The notes under the pieces are model-generated. The model searched no databases. It saw only the letters and a program-made list of their open reading frames with translations, and had not been told where the DNA came from. DNA of 64,000 bases, taken from CADCTM01 sp049671305. Lineage in GTDB: Bacteria > Cyanobacteriota > Cyanobacteriia > Cyanobacteriales > Coleofasciculaceae. Numbering within the stretch: position 1 is the first letter of the stretch; every line of letters starts with the position of its first letter. The position numbers were made by a program, and so were the translations under genes. Positions 25,552-35,149 of the stretch are shown one piece after another. Location: NCBI GenBank assembly GCA_049671305.1, contig JBATUR010000097.1:1-64000 (forward strand), read 5' to 3'.

Positions 25552-26748
25552 ATGTTTGTGAAGGAAACTCCTAATTTTGTCTCTTTGAGTTTATTTACTG
25601 CCTCAAAACCAATACGGTTTTTGCAGACATTGAAGCCACTTAAATTTAGTGGTCAATTGATATTAACAGACTCAAAGGAACAACAATGGAGCTTTTATTT
25701 ATACCAGGGTTGCATCATGTATGCCACTGGAGGAGTTCATCCAATCAGACGCTGGCAAAGACAATTAGTTGAGGCTTGTAATAAAATTCCAGCTTATGGA
25801 ACTGAATTGCAATATGACTTGCTTTTAGTCAATGCTGCTGATACCAATACTTGCTGGGAATACCAACTACTTTGTTTGTGGGTAGTGCAGCAAAAGGTGA
25901 CACAACAACAAGCTGAAAAGGTAATTAATGGCGTAATTGATGAGGTGTTATTTGATGTTGCACAAGCCAAATCTGTGGTTTGCCAAATTAACCCAGAAAA
26001 ATTATTGTCAACCCAATTAGTAATGGTTGATATCCAAGAAGCAATTACCAAAGTTCATCAACTTTGGCAAGGTTGGCAGAATGCACAACTTGCTAGTTAT
26101 TCTCCCAACTACGCACCTGTAATTAAGCAGCCAGAAGAATTGCAAAAACGTACTTCTAGAGCTGTTTACCAAACTCTCACGCAACAGTTAAATGGGCAGC
26201 AAACTTTGCGTGATTTGGCATTACATCTGAATCGTGATGTTTTGCAAGTCAGCCATTCTCTCATTCCTTATATCAACCTAGCACTGGTCGAATTAGTCCC
26301 CATTGCCGATACTCCAGCACCTTTGTTGCCGCCTGTATCAAAGATACCTGTCACTCTTATAGAAAATACCAGAAAAGTCGTTGCTTGTATTGATGATAGC
26401 CCCTTAGTTTGCCAAACAATGGAATCATTACTAACAGCAGCAGGCTATCATTTTATTGGTATCAATGATGACATGAAAGCCTTCTCCATGCTCATTGCCA
26501 GTAAACCAGATCTGATTTTTTTAGACTTAGTGATGCCAAATACTAACGGTTATGAAATTTGTAACCAGTTACGAAAAATCAGCTTATTTCATAATACGCC
26601 GATTCTGATTTTGACAGGCAATGACGGTATTGTTGACCGGGTTCGTGCCAAACTTGTAGGGGCAACAGATTTCTTAAGTAAGCCTGTAGATGCTGACAAA
26701 GTACTTAGCCTAATTCCTAAGTACTTAAATGAGATAACTCTTTCTTAG
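25552..26748 (+). CDS. PatA/PixG-type response regulator (PATAN domain + receiver)
   Basis: A 398-residue regulator. ATG 25552 is chosen with GGAG upstream (25537-25540); a TTG at 25507 gives a longer frame. The N-terminal PATAN domain (about 10-120) contains the hallmark FSGQLILTDSKEQQWSFYLYQGCIMYATGG. A helical middle follows. A receiver domain (about 276-395) has the acidic pair IDDS, phospho-Asp in LIFLDLVMP and the Lys in FLSKPVD. It is the first gene of a Pix/Tax-type chemosensory operon. In such systems PixG-like proteins couple the kinase to type IV pilus motors. It is followed after 84 bp by the PixH-like gene. Confidence 0.9.
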   Translation: MFVKETPNFVSLSLFTASKPIRFLQTLKPLKFSGQLILTDSKEQQWSFYLYQGCIMYATGGVHPIRRWQRQLVEACNKIPAYGTELQYDLLLVNAADTNTCWEYQLLCLWVVQQKVTQQQAEKVINGVIDEVLFDVAQAKSVVCQINPEKLLSTQLVMVDIQEAITKVHQLWQGWQNAQLASYSPNYAPVIKQPEELQKRTSRAVYQTLTQQLNGQQTLRDLALHLNRDVLQVSHSLIPYINLALVELVPIADTPAPLLPPVSKIPVTLIENTRKVVACIDDSPLVCQTMESLLTAAGYHFIGINDDMKAFSMLIASKPDLIFLDLVMPNTNGYEICNQLRKISLFHNTPILILTGNDGIVDRVRAKLVGATDFLSKPVDADKVLSLIPKYLNEITLS

Positions 26749-26832
26749 TTCTAAACTTTTGTCTGTTTAATTGGAAATCTAAGCAGCAATTTACTAATAA
26801 GTGTTCAAATTTTTACTAACGAGGTCAAAATC

Positions 26833-27198
26833 ATGACTACAGTTTTAGTTGTCGAAGATTCCAGAACTGACCTGCAAATTATCTCTAGATGCTTACAGCA
26901 AGGAGGTCTAAATATCTTAACAGCTCAAAGTGGAGAAGAAGCTCTAACCAAAATTAGTAACCAAAAGCCAGATATTATCATTCTCGATATTATATTACCT
27001 GGTTGTAGCGGATTTCAGGTTTGTCGCGAACTTAAAGCCGCTGCCGAAACGAGATCGATTCCGATTATCCTTTGTTCTACTAAATCTGGTCAAATGGATA
27101 AGTTTTGGGGCATGAAACAAGGTGCTGATGCCTACTTGCCAAAACCCATTGATCAAGAAGAATTTGTGTATACCGTTAAGCAGCTAATTGCCAGATAA
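26833..27198 (+). CDS. PixH-type single-domain response regulator
   Basis: A 121-residue CheY-like receiver. The acidic pocket is VVEDS (8-9), the phospho-Asp is Asp52 in IIILDIILPG, the Ser/Thr position lies in IILCSTKS, and the Lys is in AYLPKPID. A strong ribosome binding site (GAGG) precedes the ATG. No output domain is present, so it acts by protein contact. In Pix/Tax operons this second regulator is thought to act as a phosphate sink or motor input. Second gene of the operon. Confidence 0.92.
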   Translation: MTTVLVVEDSRTDLQIISRCLQQGGLNILTAQSGEEALTKISNQKPDIIILDIILPGCSGFQVCRELKAAAETRSIPIILCSTKSGQMDKFWGMKQGADAYLPKPIDQEEFVYTVKQLIAR

Positions 27199-27370
27199 GT
27201 TATCTAAAACTTAGCTAAGATTAGACGCTTGATTAGTTCAAGCTCACCACAAAATAAATCAATAGCTAAAAAATATCTGGCTTTTGATTACATTTTTCTA
27301 CGGGTAGTTAAGGCTTCATTTAGTTTCCAACAATTCACAACCTACGTCGAGTGCTCAAGAGATTATTTCC

Positions 27371-29668
27371 ATGAATAAGCATTTTTCTAACCCTAACTTT
27401 TCCAAAGATTCTAACGGTCATCACCCAAAAGAAGAGCAAATAATAACTAACCAAGATGAGCCTAAATCATCCCTAAACCATACCCAAGAAATACCATTTG
27501 ACTCGACTCAAAAAACTTCTCTACAACGCCATTCCTCCCGTGGCTGGCGCTTTGCTAGTCTGCGAACCAAAGCAACAATTATCGCTATTGCCATCGGTAC
27601 TTTACCTGTATTAGCGATCGCCTCAAGCGCTTATTTTGTCGTAAATCAGAGAATTGAAGAACAAGTTTTACAATATGAAACCAGTGATGGTTTTGACTTA
27701 GAAGATAAGCTCAACCTCTTCGTTGCACAGCGTTATGATGATGTGCAAGCGATGGCAAAACTTGATGCTTTTAGTAACCCCAAAGTTCGAGATATCTTGA
27801 CTCGTGAGGAGAAAAATGAAATCCTCAATAGCTATCTCAAAACTTATCAATTTTACGATAGTATTATTGTTTATGACCTCCAGGGTAATGCCTTAGCTCA
27901 ATCAGATGGAGATGTGGCAGCCAATTACTTAAACTTTGACTATACTCAAGCAGTACTAAAAACCGATCGCCCTTACATTAGCGAACCGCGACTTTCCACC
28001 GCTACTAACATTTTTAGTTTTTTTGCCGCTGCGCCAATTAGAGATAAAGCTACAGGCAAAACTATTGCTATTGTTCGTACCCGTGTCCCCATGACGATTG
28101 TTCAGTCGGTGTTAGGAGTCAAAGCTTCACGAGAACAAAAGTTTTATATAACTGACTCTAATGGTCAAATTGTTGCTGCCGATAAACCCGATTTGTTGCA
28201 GAAAAAGTTAGAAGCAGAGTATCCGCAACTTACGGCAAAAATTAAGCAAAGTGATGGAAAAGCCTTGACTACAATTGGTTCAGATCAAGGAGTAGAATCC
28301 ATCCTAACCTACGTTCCTAATGAGAAACTAAGCAAATCTTATAACCTCAGATGGAGTATTTTACTTGCCCGTCCTACCAGCGTGGCGTTTGCTGTACAAC
28401 GACAGTTATTCTTGACCTTTTTATTAGGGACAGCACTGACTGCTGCATTGGTGGCAGTGATTGGGGCAATTATTGCTAAACGTGCCACACGTCCGATTTT
28501 AGAGGCAGCAAAAGCTGTTGACCAAATTGGTCGTGGTGAACTAGATACTCGCCTAGAAGTCGCCGGGGATGATGAACTTTCTGTACTAGAAGCCAATATT
28601 AATCAGATGGCAACTCAACTGAAAATGCTGGTGCAAGAGCAGTCTCAGGTTGCCGAAGAGCAGCGCCAGCTTAAAGAAGGGTTGCAGCAGCGTGCTTTGG
28701 AATTGCTGATGGAAGTTGATCCAATTAGTAAAGGCGACCTCACAACTCGTGCGACGGTGACGGCTGATGAAATTGGCACAATTGCTGATTCTTACAACGT
28801 TACGGTTTCCTCTTTGCGGAAAATTGTTACCAAAGTCCAAGACGCCGCCAGCTTGGTTGCGAGAACGACTAGTACAAATGAGGTTTCGGTGCGGGCACTA
28901 TCTAGTGAGGCTTTGCGCCAAGCTGAGGAAATTGCGATCGCTTTGATTAAAGCGCAAGAAATGGCAGACTCTGTGCAACAAGTGGCAGCTAGCGCCACGC
29001 TTGCTGATCAGGCTGTTAAACGCGCCGCGACGACGGTGCAAGAAGGTGATGCGGCGATGAACCGTACAGTAGATGGGATTTTGGCAATCCGAGAAACTGT
29101 TTCACAAACAGCGAAAAAAGTCAAGCATTTGGGGGAATCTTCCCAAAAGATTTCTGCTGTCGTCAACTTAATTGGTACATTTGCCGCTCAGACAAATTTG
29201 TTGGCGCTGAATGCTTCCATTGAAGCGGCACGGGCGGGGGAAGAGGGTCGGGGTTTTGCGGTGGTTGCTGATGAAGTGCGATCGCTTGCCCGTCAGTCGG
29301 CAGATGCTACCAGTGAAATTGAGAAATTAGTTGCCGCTATTCAAGCTGAGACAAATGAGGTGGTGGCAGCAATGGAAGCAGGTACCGAGCAGGTGGTGTT
29401 GGGGACTCGCTTAGTAGATGAAACCCGTCAAAGTCTGAATAAGATTACTGATGCTAGTTTGCAAATTGATACGATCGTCGAAGCGATCGCTCAAGCCACA
29501 GTTATTCAGTCGCAAGCCTCCTTTGATGTTACTCAAACCATGACTAATGTAGCAGCGATCGCTGAAAAAACCGCCAAAGAAGCCAGCCTCGTCTCGTCAT
29601 CATTTGAGCAACTTCTAGGGGTGGCTCAAGTACTGCAAGATGATGTTGGTCAATTTAAAGTTAGCTAA
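27371..29668 (+). CDS. Methyl-accepting chemotaxis protein with periplasmic Cache sensor
   Basis: A 765-residue chemoreceptor. After a 60-residue hydrophilic start come TM1 (about 68-91), a 250-residue periplasmic region with Cache/dCache character (KFYITDSNGQIVAADKP), TM2 (345-368), a HAMP domain, a second HAMP-like unit (LTTRATVTADEIGTIADSYN) and the signalling domain with its hairpin tip (QTNLLALNASIEAARAGEEG) near 603-622. It has no GAF/phytochrome module, unlike the photoreceptor PixJ of Synechocystis, so a small-molecule ligand is more likely than light. No CheR-tethering pentapeptide is at the C-terminus. Third gene of the operon, where a cheW gene would normally precede it. Confidence 0.93.
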   Translation: MNKHFSNPNFSKDSNGHHPKEEQIITNQDEPKSSLNHTQEIPFDSTQKTSLQRHSSRGWRFASLRTKATIIAIAIGTLPVLAIASSAYFVVNQRIEEQVLQYETSDGFDLEDKLNLFVAQRYDDVQAMAKLDAFSNPKVRDILTREEKNEILNSYLKTYQFYDSIIVYDLQGNALAQSDGDVAANYLNFDYTQAVLKTDRPYISEPRLSTATNIFSFFAAAPIRDKATGKTIAIVRTRVPMTIVQSVLGVKASREQKFYITDSNGQIVAADKPDLLQKKLEAEYPQLTAKIKQSDGKALTTIGSDQGVESILTYVPNEKLSKSYNLRWSILLARPTSVAFAVQRQLFLTFLLGTALTAALVAVIGAIIAKRATRPILEAAKAVDQIGRGELDTRLEVAGDDELSVLEANINQMATQLKMLVQEQSQVAEEQRQLKEGLQQRALELLMEVDPISKGDLTTRATVTADEIGTIADSYNVTVSSLRKIVTKVQDAASLVARTTSTNEVSVRALSSEALRQAEEIAIALIKAQEMADSVQQVAASATLADQAVKRAATTVQEGDAAMNRTVDGILAIRETVSQTAKKVKHLGESSQKISAVVNLIGTFAAQTNLLALNASIEAARAGEEGRGFAVVADEVRSLARQSADATSEIEKLVAAIQAETNEVVAAMEAGTEQVVLGTRLVDETRQSLNKITDASLQIDTIVEAIAQATVIQSQASFDVTQTMTNVAAIAEKTAKEASLVSSSFEQLLGVAQVLQDDVGQFKVS

Positions 29669-29904
29669 TGAATTAGATAGAAGTTGTCAATTGTCGCCAG
29701 TACAAAGTAGGAATAATGGGTAATCGAATCTGTATGACTTAAATGATCATTACCTTATGTGAAAGGTCAAACATTACACAACATCTAAAACTGAGACTAC
29801 GGTGTTAGTTGGAATGTAAACAATACCCACTCTTAAAAATCATCATGAATCATTACTAACTTTTTCATGGCTATCAATTGACAACTAATAATTTAGCAAA
29901 AACT

Positions 29905-32900
29905 ATGGCAATCAACTCTGATATCCGTGACCAAGCTTATCAGTTTTTTATTGAAGAAGCTCCCGAATTATTGCAGGTAATTGAAACTAACTTGTTAACG
30001 TTAGTGCAAGAAAAGAATACTGCAAAAGTTCATAACTTAATGAGAGCCGCACATTCTCTAAAAGGCGGTTCTGCCGGCGTTGAGTTGGAGGTAATAGCAA
30101 TTTTAGCTCATCGCCTAGAGAGTATTTTTAAAGCACTCTATAACGAAGCTTTAGAAATTGATATCGACTTAGAAAGCCAGCTTTTACAAGCTTATGACTG
30201 TCTGCGTTTTCCTCTCCTTGAACAAATCAAGAATGGTGATTTTGATGCCGTGCAAGCAATAGAACTTGCTGAACCAGTTTTTGCCCTTATTGAAGAGCGT
30301 TTAGGAGATGCCCTTAACCAATCTGAAAATTACATTCCTAGCTCTACGGAATTAGGAATTGATCTAAATTTATATATCTTTGAAGTAGATGTGCAAGAAG
30401 GACTTGAACATCTAGCTCGTGTGATAGCAACTCCTCAAGATTACGAAGTAGCAGCAGAATTACAGGCAAAGCTTGAGGTATTTGCTGGGTTTGCTGAAAT
30501 CTTAGATCAACCAGAGTTCAGCGCAATTGCTCAAACAGCTTTAACAGCTCTTAATACTCATCACCACAGCGCTTTGGAAATTGCTCAACTAGCATTTAAT
30601 GATTTTCAAGCTGTCCGTCAAGCTGTTCTTGATGGTGTTAAGAATTCCCCGATATTAGGGCAATATCCTAGTATTGAGCTGAAGAAATTAGCAATAGTTA
30701 ATTCTAGACAAATAGAGCAAATTGAGCAAGTAGATGAGCCTAGTTTACCATCACTTATAGAGCAACTTAATGAAATAAATGAGCAGGTTTTACCCTCACT
30801 TGAGGATATTTTTGGTAGCATTCCTAGTTTTGAAATAGATAGTGAGCCGCTATCAATTCAAGAGCAAGCTATTGAAAACTCAGTTATTGTACAAGCAGAT
30901 ACAATTACCAACACACCCCAAACCTTAGCCGATGCCGTTCAAAAAATTGAGCAAGTTTTTGAGCAATTGCCTCTGATCAATGAGATAATTGTAGAAAATT
31001 CTAGTTCGTTAGCAGAAACTAATTTAGTTACAACCCCTCCTCTTGTTAGTAATTCAACTCATTTACCTAATAATAATCAAGACGAAGCTGCTGCTATTTC
31101 TAATCTTTCAGTACGAGTTGATTCTGAGAGATTAGATCGTATGAATAATCTGGTAGGAGAACTTGCCATTAATCGCAATGGTTTATCTCTGCAAAATGAG
31201 CAATTGCAAGGTGCAGTACATGAGTTGTTAAATCGATTTGTCCGGGTTCAAGAGGGAGTAGAACAATTACAAGAATTATCGAATCAAATGTTAGCTGTAA
31301 ATTCAGTTTCTAGATTTTTAGAAGTTCAACATAGTTTAGAGCAACAAGCAACTGATAGTTCTCAATTTGACTCGTTGGAATTAGATAGATACGGCATTTT
31401 GCCATCTCGACTGCAAGGAATTTTAGAAGAAATGATGCAGCTTGAAGAATCTGTTGAGGATATTTTACTTTTCGCTACGGCAAGCGATCGCACTTTATTG
31501 CATCAGCGAAAAATGCTGAGACAGTTACGAGACGAATTGATGTGGGCACGGATGTTACCTATTGGTGAGGTGCTACAGCGTTTTCCTCGCATCTTGCGTG
31601 ACCTTTGCACTACTTATCATAAATCCGTTAATCTTAAAATAAGTGGAACCAGTGTTTTAGTTGATAAAGCTATTTTAGAAAAACTCTATGACCCATTATT
31701 ACATCTTTTAAGAAATGCTTTTGATCATGGTATTGAATCAGCTAATATACGGCTTCAACAAGGCAAACCAGAGCCAGGTAAAATTGAAATTCGTGCCTAT
31801 CATCAAGGTAGCCAAACTATTATTGAGCTTAGTGATGACGGCGGCGGTTTAAATTTAGATCTGATCCGTACTCAAGCGTTAGAAAGAGGTTTGGTGTCTA
31901 CGGAACAATTAGCTGCTCTTAGCAACAAGCATCTATTTGATTTAATCTTTAAACCAGGATTTTCTACAGCTAGTCAAGTTAGTGAACTTTCGGGGCGGGG
32001 TGTTGGATTAGATGTAGTACGTCTGCAATTACAATCTCTTAAAGGCACTGTTTCTGTTAATACTTCGCCTGGTATTGGTACAACCTTTACTTTACGCCTT
32101 CCCCTCACCTTAACGATTGCCAAATTACTGGTTTGTTTTGCCAGTTCGACGGCGTTGGCAATACCATCTGACAGTATTGAAGAAATTATTGTCCCCAAAA
32201 CTGATCAAATTAAGAAATCAGGAAGTCAAGCTTTTTTATTATGGCGTGAACAGCTCGTTCCTATCCATCGCCTTGCTGATTTCTTAAGTTATACTTGTCC
32301 AATACGCTCAGTTTCTCCTAATCAGGCGTTAACAGCAATTCCTACTCCCAAAGATTGGGAATTGCCGCTATTAATCCTACGCCAGAGTCAACAATATTTT
32401 GCCCTAGAAGTTGAACGCTTGGTAACAGAACAAGAATTGACAATTAAACCGTTTGGTAGTGCGATCGCTCCTCCTCGTTTTACCTACGGCTGTACTACCC
32501 TAGGAGATGGTTGTTTGATTCCGGTTATAGATGCTGCAATGCTTTTGGAGTCATTGGCACATAGTACAATTCAGTCGTCTCCAGCCGTTTCCACAACCCA
32601 GGTTATTGATAATTGGCTGAAAACGCCTACGGTTTTGATTGTTGATGATGCCGTGGCATTGCGACGCACTTTGGCTCTTTCTTTAGAGCGGGCAGGTTAT
32701 CGGGTTTTGCAGGCGCCAGATGGTCGAGAAGCGATCGCTCAATTGAAACAAAGCGCTGTTGATTTGGTTATTTGTGATGTTGAAATGCCAAATATGAACG
32801 GTTTTGAATTTCTTGGCGCTCGTCGTCAAGAGGCAGAATTATCTCAAATTCCGGTGGTGATGCTGACATCTCGCAGTAATGATAAACATCGTTGGCTAGC

Positions 32901-32985
32901 CATGCAATTGGGGGCAACAGATTACTTTACTAAACCCTATTTAGAGCGAGAATTTTTAAAGATTATCAAAGAGATTCTTAATTGA
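29905..32985 (+). CDS. CheA-type hybrid histidine kinase (PixL-like) with C-terminal receiver
   Basis: About 1026 residues from ATG 29905; a TTG 27 nt upstream is an alternative. The order is an Hpt domain with His50 in AAHSLKGGSAG, a long acidic linker, a dimerisation helix pair (DRMNNLVGELAINR, about 410), a HATPase domain (585-735) with the N box LLRNAFDHG and G box DDGGGLN / GRGVGLDVV, a CheW-like regulatory domain (735-895), and a receiver (907-1025) with LVICDVEMPNMNGF. It is the central kinase of the operon. The built-in CheW-like domain does not replace a separate CheW adaptor in known systems. Confidence 0.94.
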   Translation: MAINSDIRDQAYQFFIEEAPELLQVIETNLLTLVQEKNTAKVHNLMRAAHSLKGGSAGVELEVIAILAHRLESIFKALYNEALEIDIDLESQLLQAYDCLRFPLLEQIKNGDFDAVQAIELAEPVFALIEERLGDALNQSENYIPSSTELGIDLNLYIFEVDVQEGLEHLARVIATPQDYEVAAELQAKLEVFAGFAEILDQPEFSAIAQTALTALNTHHHSALEIAQLAFNDFQAVRQAVLDGVKNSPILGQYPSIELKKLAIVNSRQIEQIEQVDEPSLPSLIEQLNEINEQVLPSLEDIFGSIPSFEIDSEPLSIQEQAIENSVIVQADTITNTPQTLADAVQKIEQVFEQLPLINEIIVENSSSLAETNLVTTPPLVSNSTHLPNNNQDEAAAISNLSVRVDSERLDRMNNLVGELAINRNGLSLQNEQLQGAVHELLNRFVRVQEGVEQLQELSNQMLAVNSVSRFLEVQHSLEQQATDSSQFDSLELDRYGILPSRLQGILEEMMQLEESVEDILLFATASDRTLLHQRKMLRQLRDELMWARMLPIGEVLQRFPRILRDLCTTYHKSVNLKISGTSVLVDKAILEKLYDPLLHLLRNAFDHGIESANIRLQQGKPEPGKIEIRAYHQGSQTIIELSDDGGGLNLDLIRTQALERGLVSTEQLAALSNKHLFDLIFKPGFSTASQVSELSGRGVGLDVVRLQLQSLKGTVSVNTSPGIGTTFTLRLPLTLTIAKLLVCFASSTALAIPSDSIEEIIVPKTDQIKKSGSQAFLLWREQLVPIHRLADFLSYTCPIRSVSPNQALTAIPTPKDWELPLLILRQSQQYFALEVERLVTEQELTIKPFGSAIAPPRFTYGCTTLGDGCLIPVIDAAMLLESLAHSTIQSSPAVSTTQVIDNWLKTPTVLIVDDAVALRRTLALSLERAGYRVLQAPDGREAIAQLKQSAVDLVICDVEMPNMNGFEFLGARRQEAELSQIPVVMLTSRSNDKHRWLAMQLGATDYFTKPYLEREFLKIIKEILN

Positions 32986-32998
32986 TTATTTATTAATA

Positions 32999-33032
32999 GA
33001 TGAACAATAAAAAGATTTAATTCATCGTTTTT
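32999..33032 (+). terminator. Probable terminator of the chemosensory operon
   Basis: GATGAA (32999-33004) pairs with TTCATC (33021-33026), with an inner TAAA/TTTA pairing, followed by GTTTTTAATTT. It lies 14 nt after the kinase stop codon. The stem is AT-rich, so efficiency is uncertain. It would separate the kinase operon from the GTPase genes. Confidence 0.6.
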
Positions 33033-33732
33033 AATTTAAAAAATCTCAGTTTTGCTTGCCGATTTGCTCGATACATAAAATTGTTAGTCGCCTAGCAGTG
33101 GCGTCAAGGCTTCAGTACAAATTGGGGATAAATTCACTGCCTGTAAGCATCCGTGGGCTAAAAGCGTAAATTAAGACTTGAGAAGCCAAAAACCTCGTTT
33201 CCTGCCTGAGATTCATTCCATAAACAAACTAGCATCGCCACAGAGAGCCTTCTTATTGGGATTTTTTAAGCAATTGTATTCAAACCCCCACTAAGAATGT
33301 TATCCTCTCAAAATACGCTGGACTATAGAGCAAGCGCTTCCTTCAGTTGATTAGTCCAATTGGTGATCAAAACTTTGGATTTAGTTAGCAGTTTGTGGCA
33401 TGATATCACCATCCGCTTTTAGCGTTACCCGATGCCTGCCAGTCTATTAATGAGTCCCTGTGAGTTATTCGATAATAATTTTTCACAGGTTTATCTAAGT
33501 TAACCTAACAAATTTTTGCTTATTTTTCAACTGTTAAGGAGGAATTTATTATAGATAAAAAATATTAATCAGATAATTAAAAGTAAATATTTGACAATTT
33601 TTATGGACTCTAAATGAGCAGTTTTATTTACTAGCTTTTTGAAAAATTATTAATAGTTATCTGCTCCGAGCAATTGCTTTAAGCAAACTATTTTTTCTGC
33701 ACTCTCTATTCAAATTAAATGACGCAATCACA
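33033..33732. other. 700-bp spacer upstream of the GTPase gene
   Basis: No gene is supported on either strand. The first half has near-neutral composition and stops in all frames, and may be decayed coding sequence. The last 250 bp are very AT-rich and should contain the GTPase promoter. A GGAGGAAT sequence at 33539-33546 looks like a ribosome binding site but no start codon follows it at a useful distance. Confidence 0.45.
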
Positions 33733-34266
33733 ATGGTTTCAATTATTTCTAAAAAAATTTGTATGCTAGGTGATTTTAGTGTAGGTAAAACCAGCTTAAT
33801 TAGACGTTTTGTTGATCGTGAATTCAGTGACCAATATTTGTCAACAGTTGGAGTGAAAATTTCTAAAAAAGTCGTAGAATGTCAATCAGCAGATCGACAG
33901 AAACAAACCAATGTCCAGATGCTAATTTGGGATTTGGAAGGCAATACAAAATTTAAGGCAATTACACCCATGCACTTACAAGGAGCGAGTAGTGCCATAG
34001 TTGTTGCTGATGTAAATCGTCAAGTAACTGTTGATCATATTCATGAACACGTTGAGTCTTTTTTATCAGTTAATCCCAAAGGTTCGATTGTCGTAGCCTT
34101 AAATAAAGCTGATTTGTTGGATGCAGATAAACTAGTAAAAATGCTAGATTCTCCTTCGGTTAAGTTAACACAAGTTATCGGAACCTATACAACCTCAGCC
34201 AAAACGGGTTCACAAGTTGACCAGATTTTTCAACAACTAGCTTACCAAATGCTCAAAACAGAATGA
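33733..34266 (+). CDS. Ras/Rab-like small GTPase
   Basis: A 177-residue G protein close in layout to eukaryotic Rab/Ras. The P-loop is GDFSVGKT (13-20). Switch I is DQYLSTVGVK with Thr38. The G3 motif is WDLEGN with Asp67 and Gly70, then NKAD near 118 and TSAK near 155. The residue after Gly70, where Ras has catalytic Gln61, is Asn71, so intrinsic GTP hydrolysis should be slow. Bacterial relatives such as MglA control cell polarity and motility. Its stop codon overlaps the next gene's start (ATGA), so the two are translated as a pair. Confidence 0.9.
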   Translation: MVSIISKKICMLGDFSVGKTSLIRRFVDREFSDQYLSTVGVKISKKVVECQSADRQKQTNVQMLIWDLEGNTKFKAITPMHLQGASSAIVVADVNRQVTVDHIHEHVESFLSVNPKGSIVVALNKADLLDADKLVKMLDSPSVKLTQVIGTYTTSAKTGSQVDQIFQQLAYQMLKTE

Positions 34267-35030
34267 GTCTTCTTTTAAACAAACTTTTAGCCCTACGCAA
34301 AATTGAATATTTGGCAGTAGATCAGGATTTAAAAATCTTAGAAACATCCTCGGCAGTACAACGTTTTGCAGATAGTCCATACGAGGTAGTAAAGGGTAAA
34401 GATATTCGTCTTTCCTTTCCTGAATTGATTGGTATGGAAAATGTATTGCTAACGATTATTCAAGACAAACAAGAGAGTTTTGAGTTAAAAGGTTTGGCTC
34501 GTTTTTGTCAAGGAATACCTTTATATATTGATATTTTAGTAATTAGTAGCCCTGATGAAGATAATTTAAAAAATCGCTTGGTTATCTTTTTTGAAGACGT
34601 TACCGAAAGAATGGTATTAGAGCAAAAATTAGTCCAGCGCTCCAATGAAGCTAGCCTTTTATTAGAGGCTTGGGCTTATTCTAGTGATTATTTAGATAAA
34701 ATCATTAACTCTCTGACAGATATCTTGGTTATAACAACCTCATCCAGTTTGATTAAAACTGTTAATATTACTGTTCAAGATTTGTTGGAATATAACGAAG
34801 AAGAATTAGTCGGTCAGCCAATTTCTCATATTTTTGAAGAAGAAAATGTTTTGCATGAAGCTAATGCCTCAAACCTAATCTTTGGAGAAATGTGGAATAA
34901 TGTTAAAGCAGAGTGTCAGACGAAAACAGGTAAAAAAATAACAATCGCTTTTTCTCGTTCTGCTATTCATAATGACCTAGAAAGTATACAAGGTTTTATT
35001 TATATTGGTCGAGAACTACCTAAACCCTAA
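34263..35030 (+). CDS. PAS-only protein coupled to the GTPase
   Basis: A 255-residue protein with two PAS folds and no output domain. PAS-1 (about 14-105) ends with NRLVIFFEDVTERMVLEQKL. A helical linker follows. PAS-2 (about 140-250) has NITVQDLLEYNEEELVGQPISHIF and FIYIGRELP. The start codon overlaps the GTPase stop by 4 nt. Because it lacks an enzymatic domain, it plausibly acts as a regulator (GEF-, GAP- or effector-like) or a sensor adaptor of the GTPase. That is inference from coupling only. Two pentapeptide genes follow on the same strand after 119 bp. Confidence 0.8.
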   Translation: MSLLLNKLLALRKIEYLAVDQDLKILETSSAVQRFADSPYEVVKGKDIRLSFPELIGMENVLLTIIQDKQESFELKGLARFCQGIPLYIDILVISSPDEDNLKNRLVIFFEDVTERMVLEQKLVQRSNEASLLLEAWAYSSDYLDKIINSLTDILVITTSSSLIKTVNITVQDLLEYNEEELVGQPISHIFEEENVLHEANASNLIFGEMWNNVKAECQTKTGKKITIAFSRSAIHNDLESIQGFIYIGRELPKP

Positions 35031-35149
35031 CTAACTTGCTGTCTCAATTTATATTAAAAAGTATGAGCTACTAATAGAGATAGATGACAATTTAAAATTA
35101 AAGTATTATCGTTGATTATCAAGCCATAATAATTTTTTGACGACTAACC

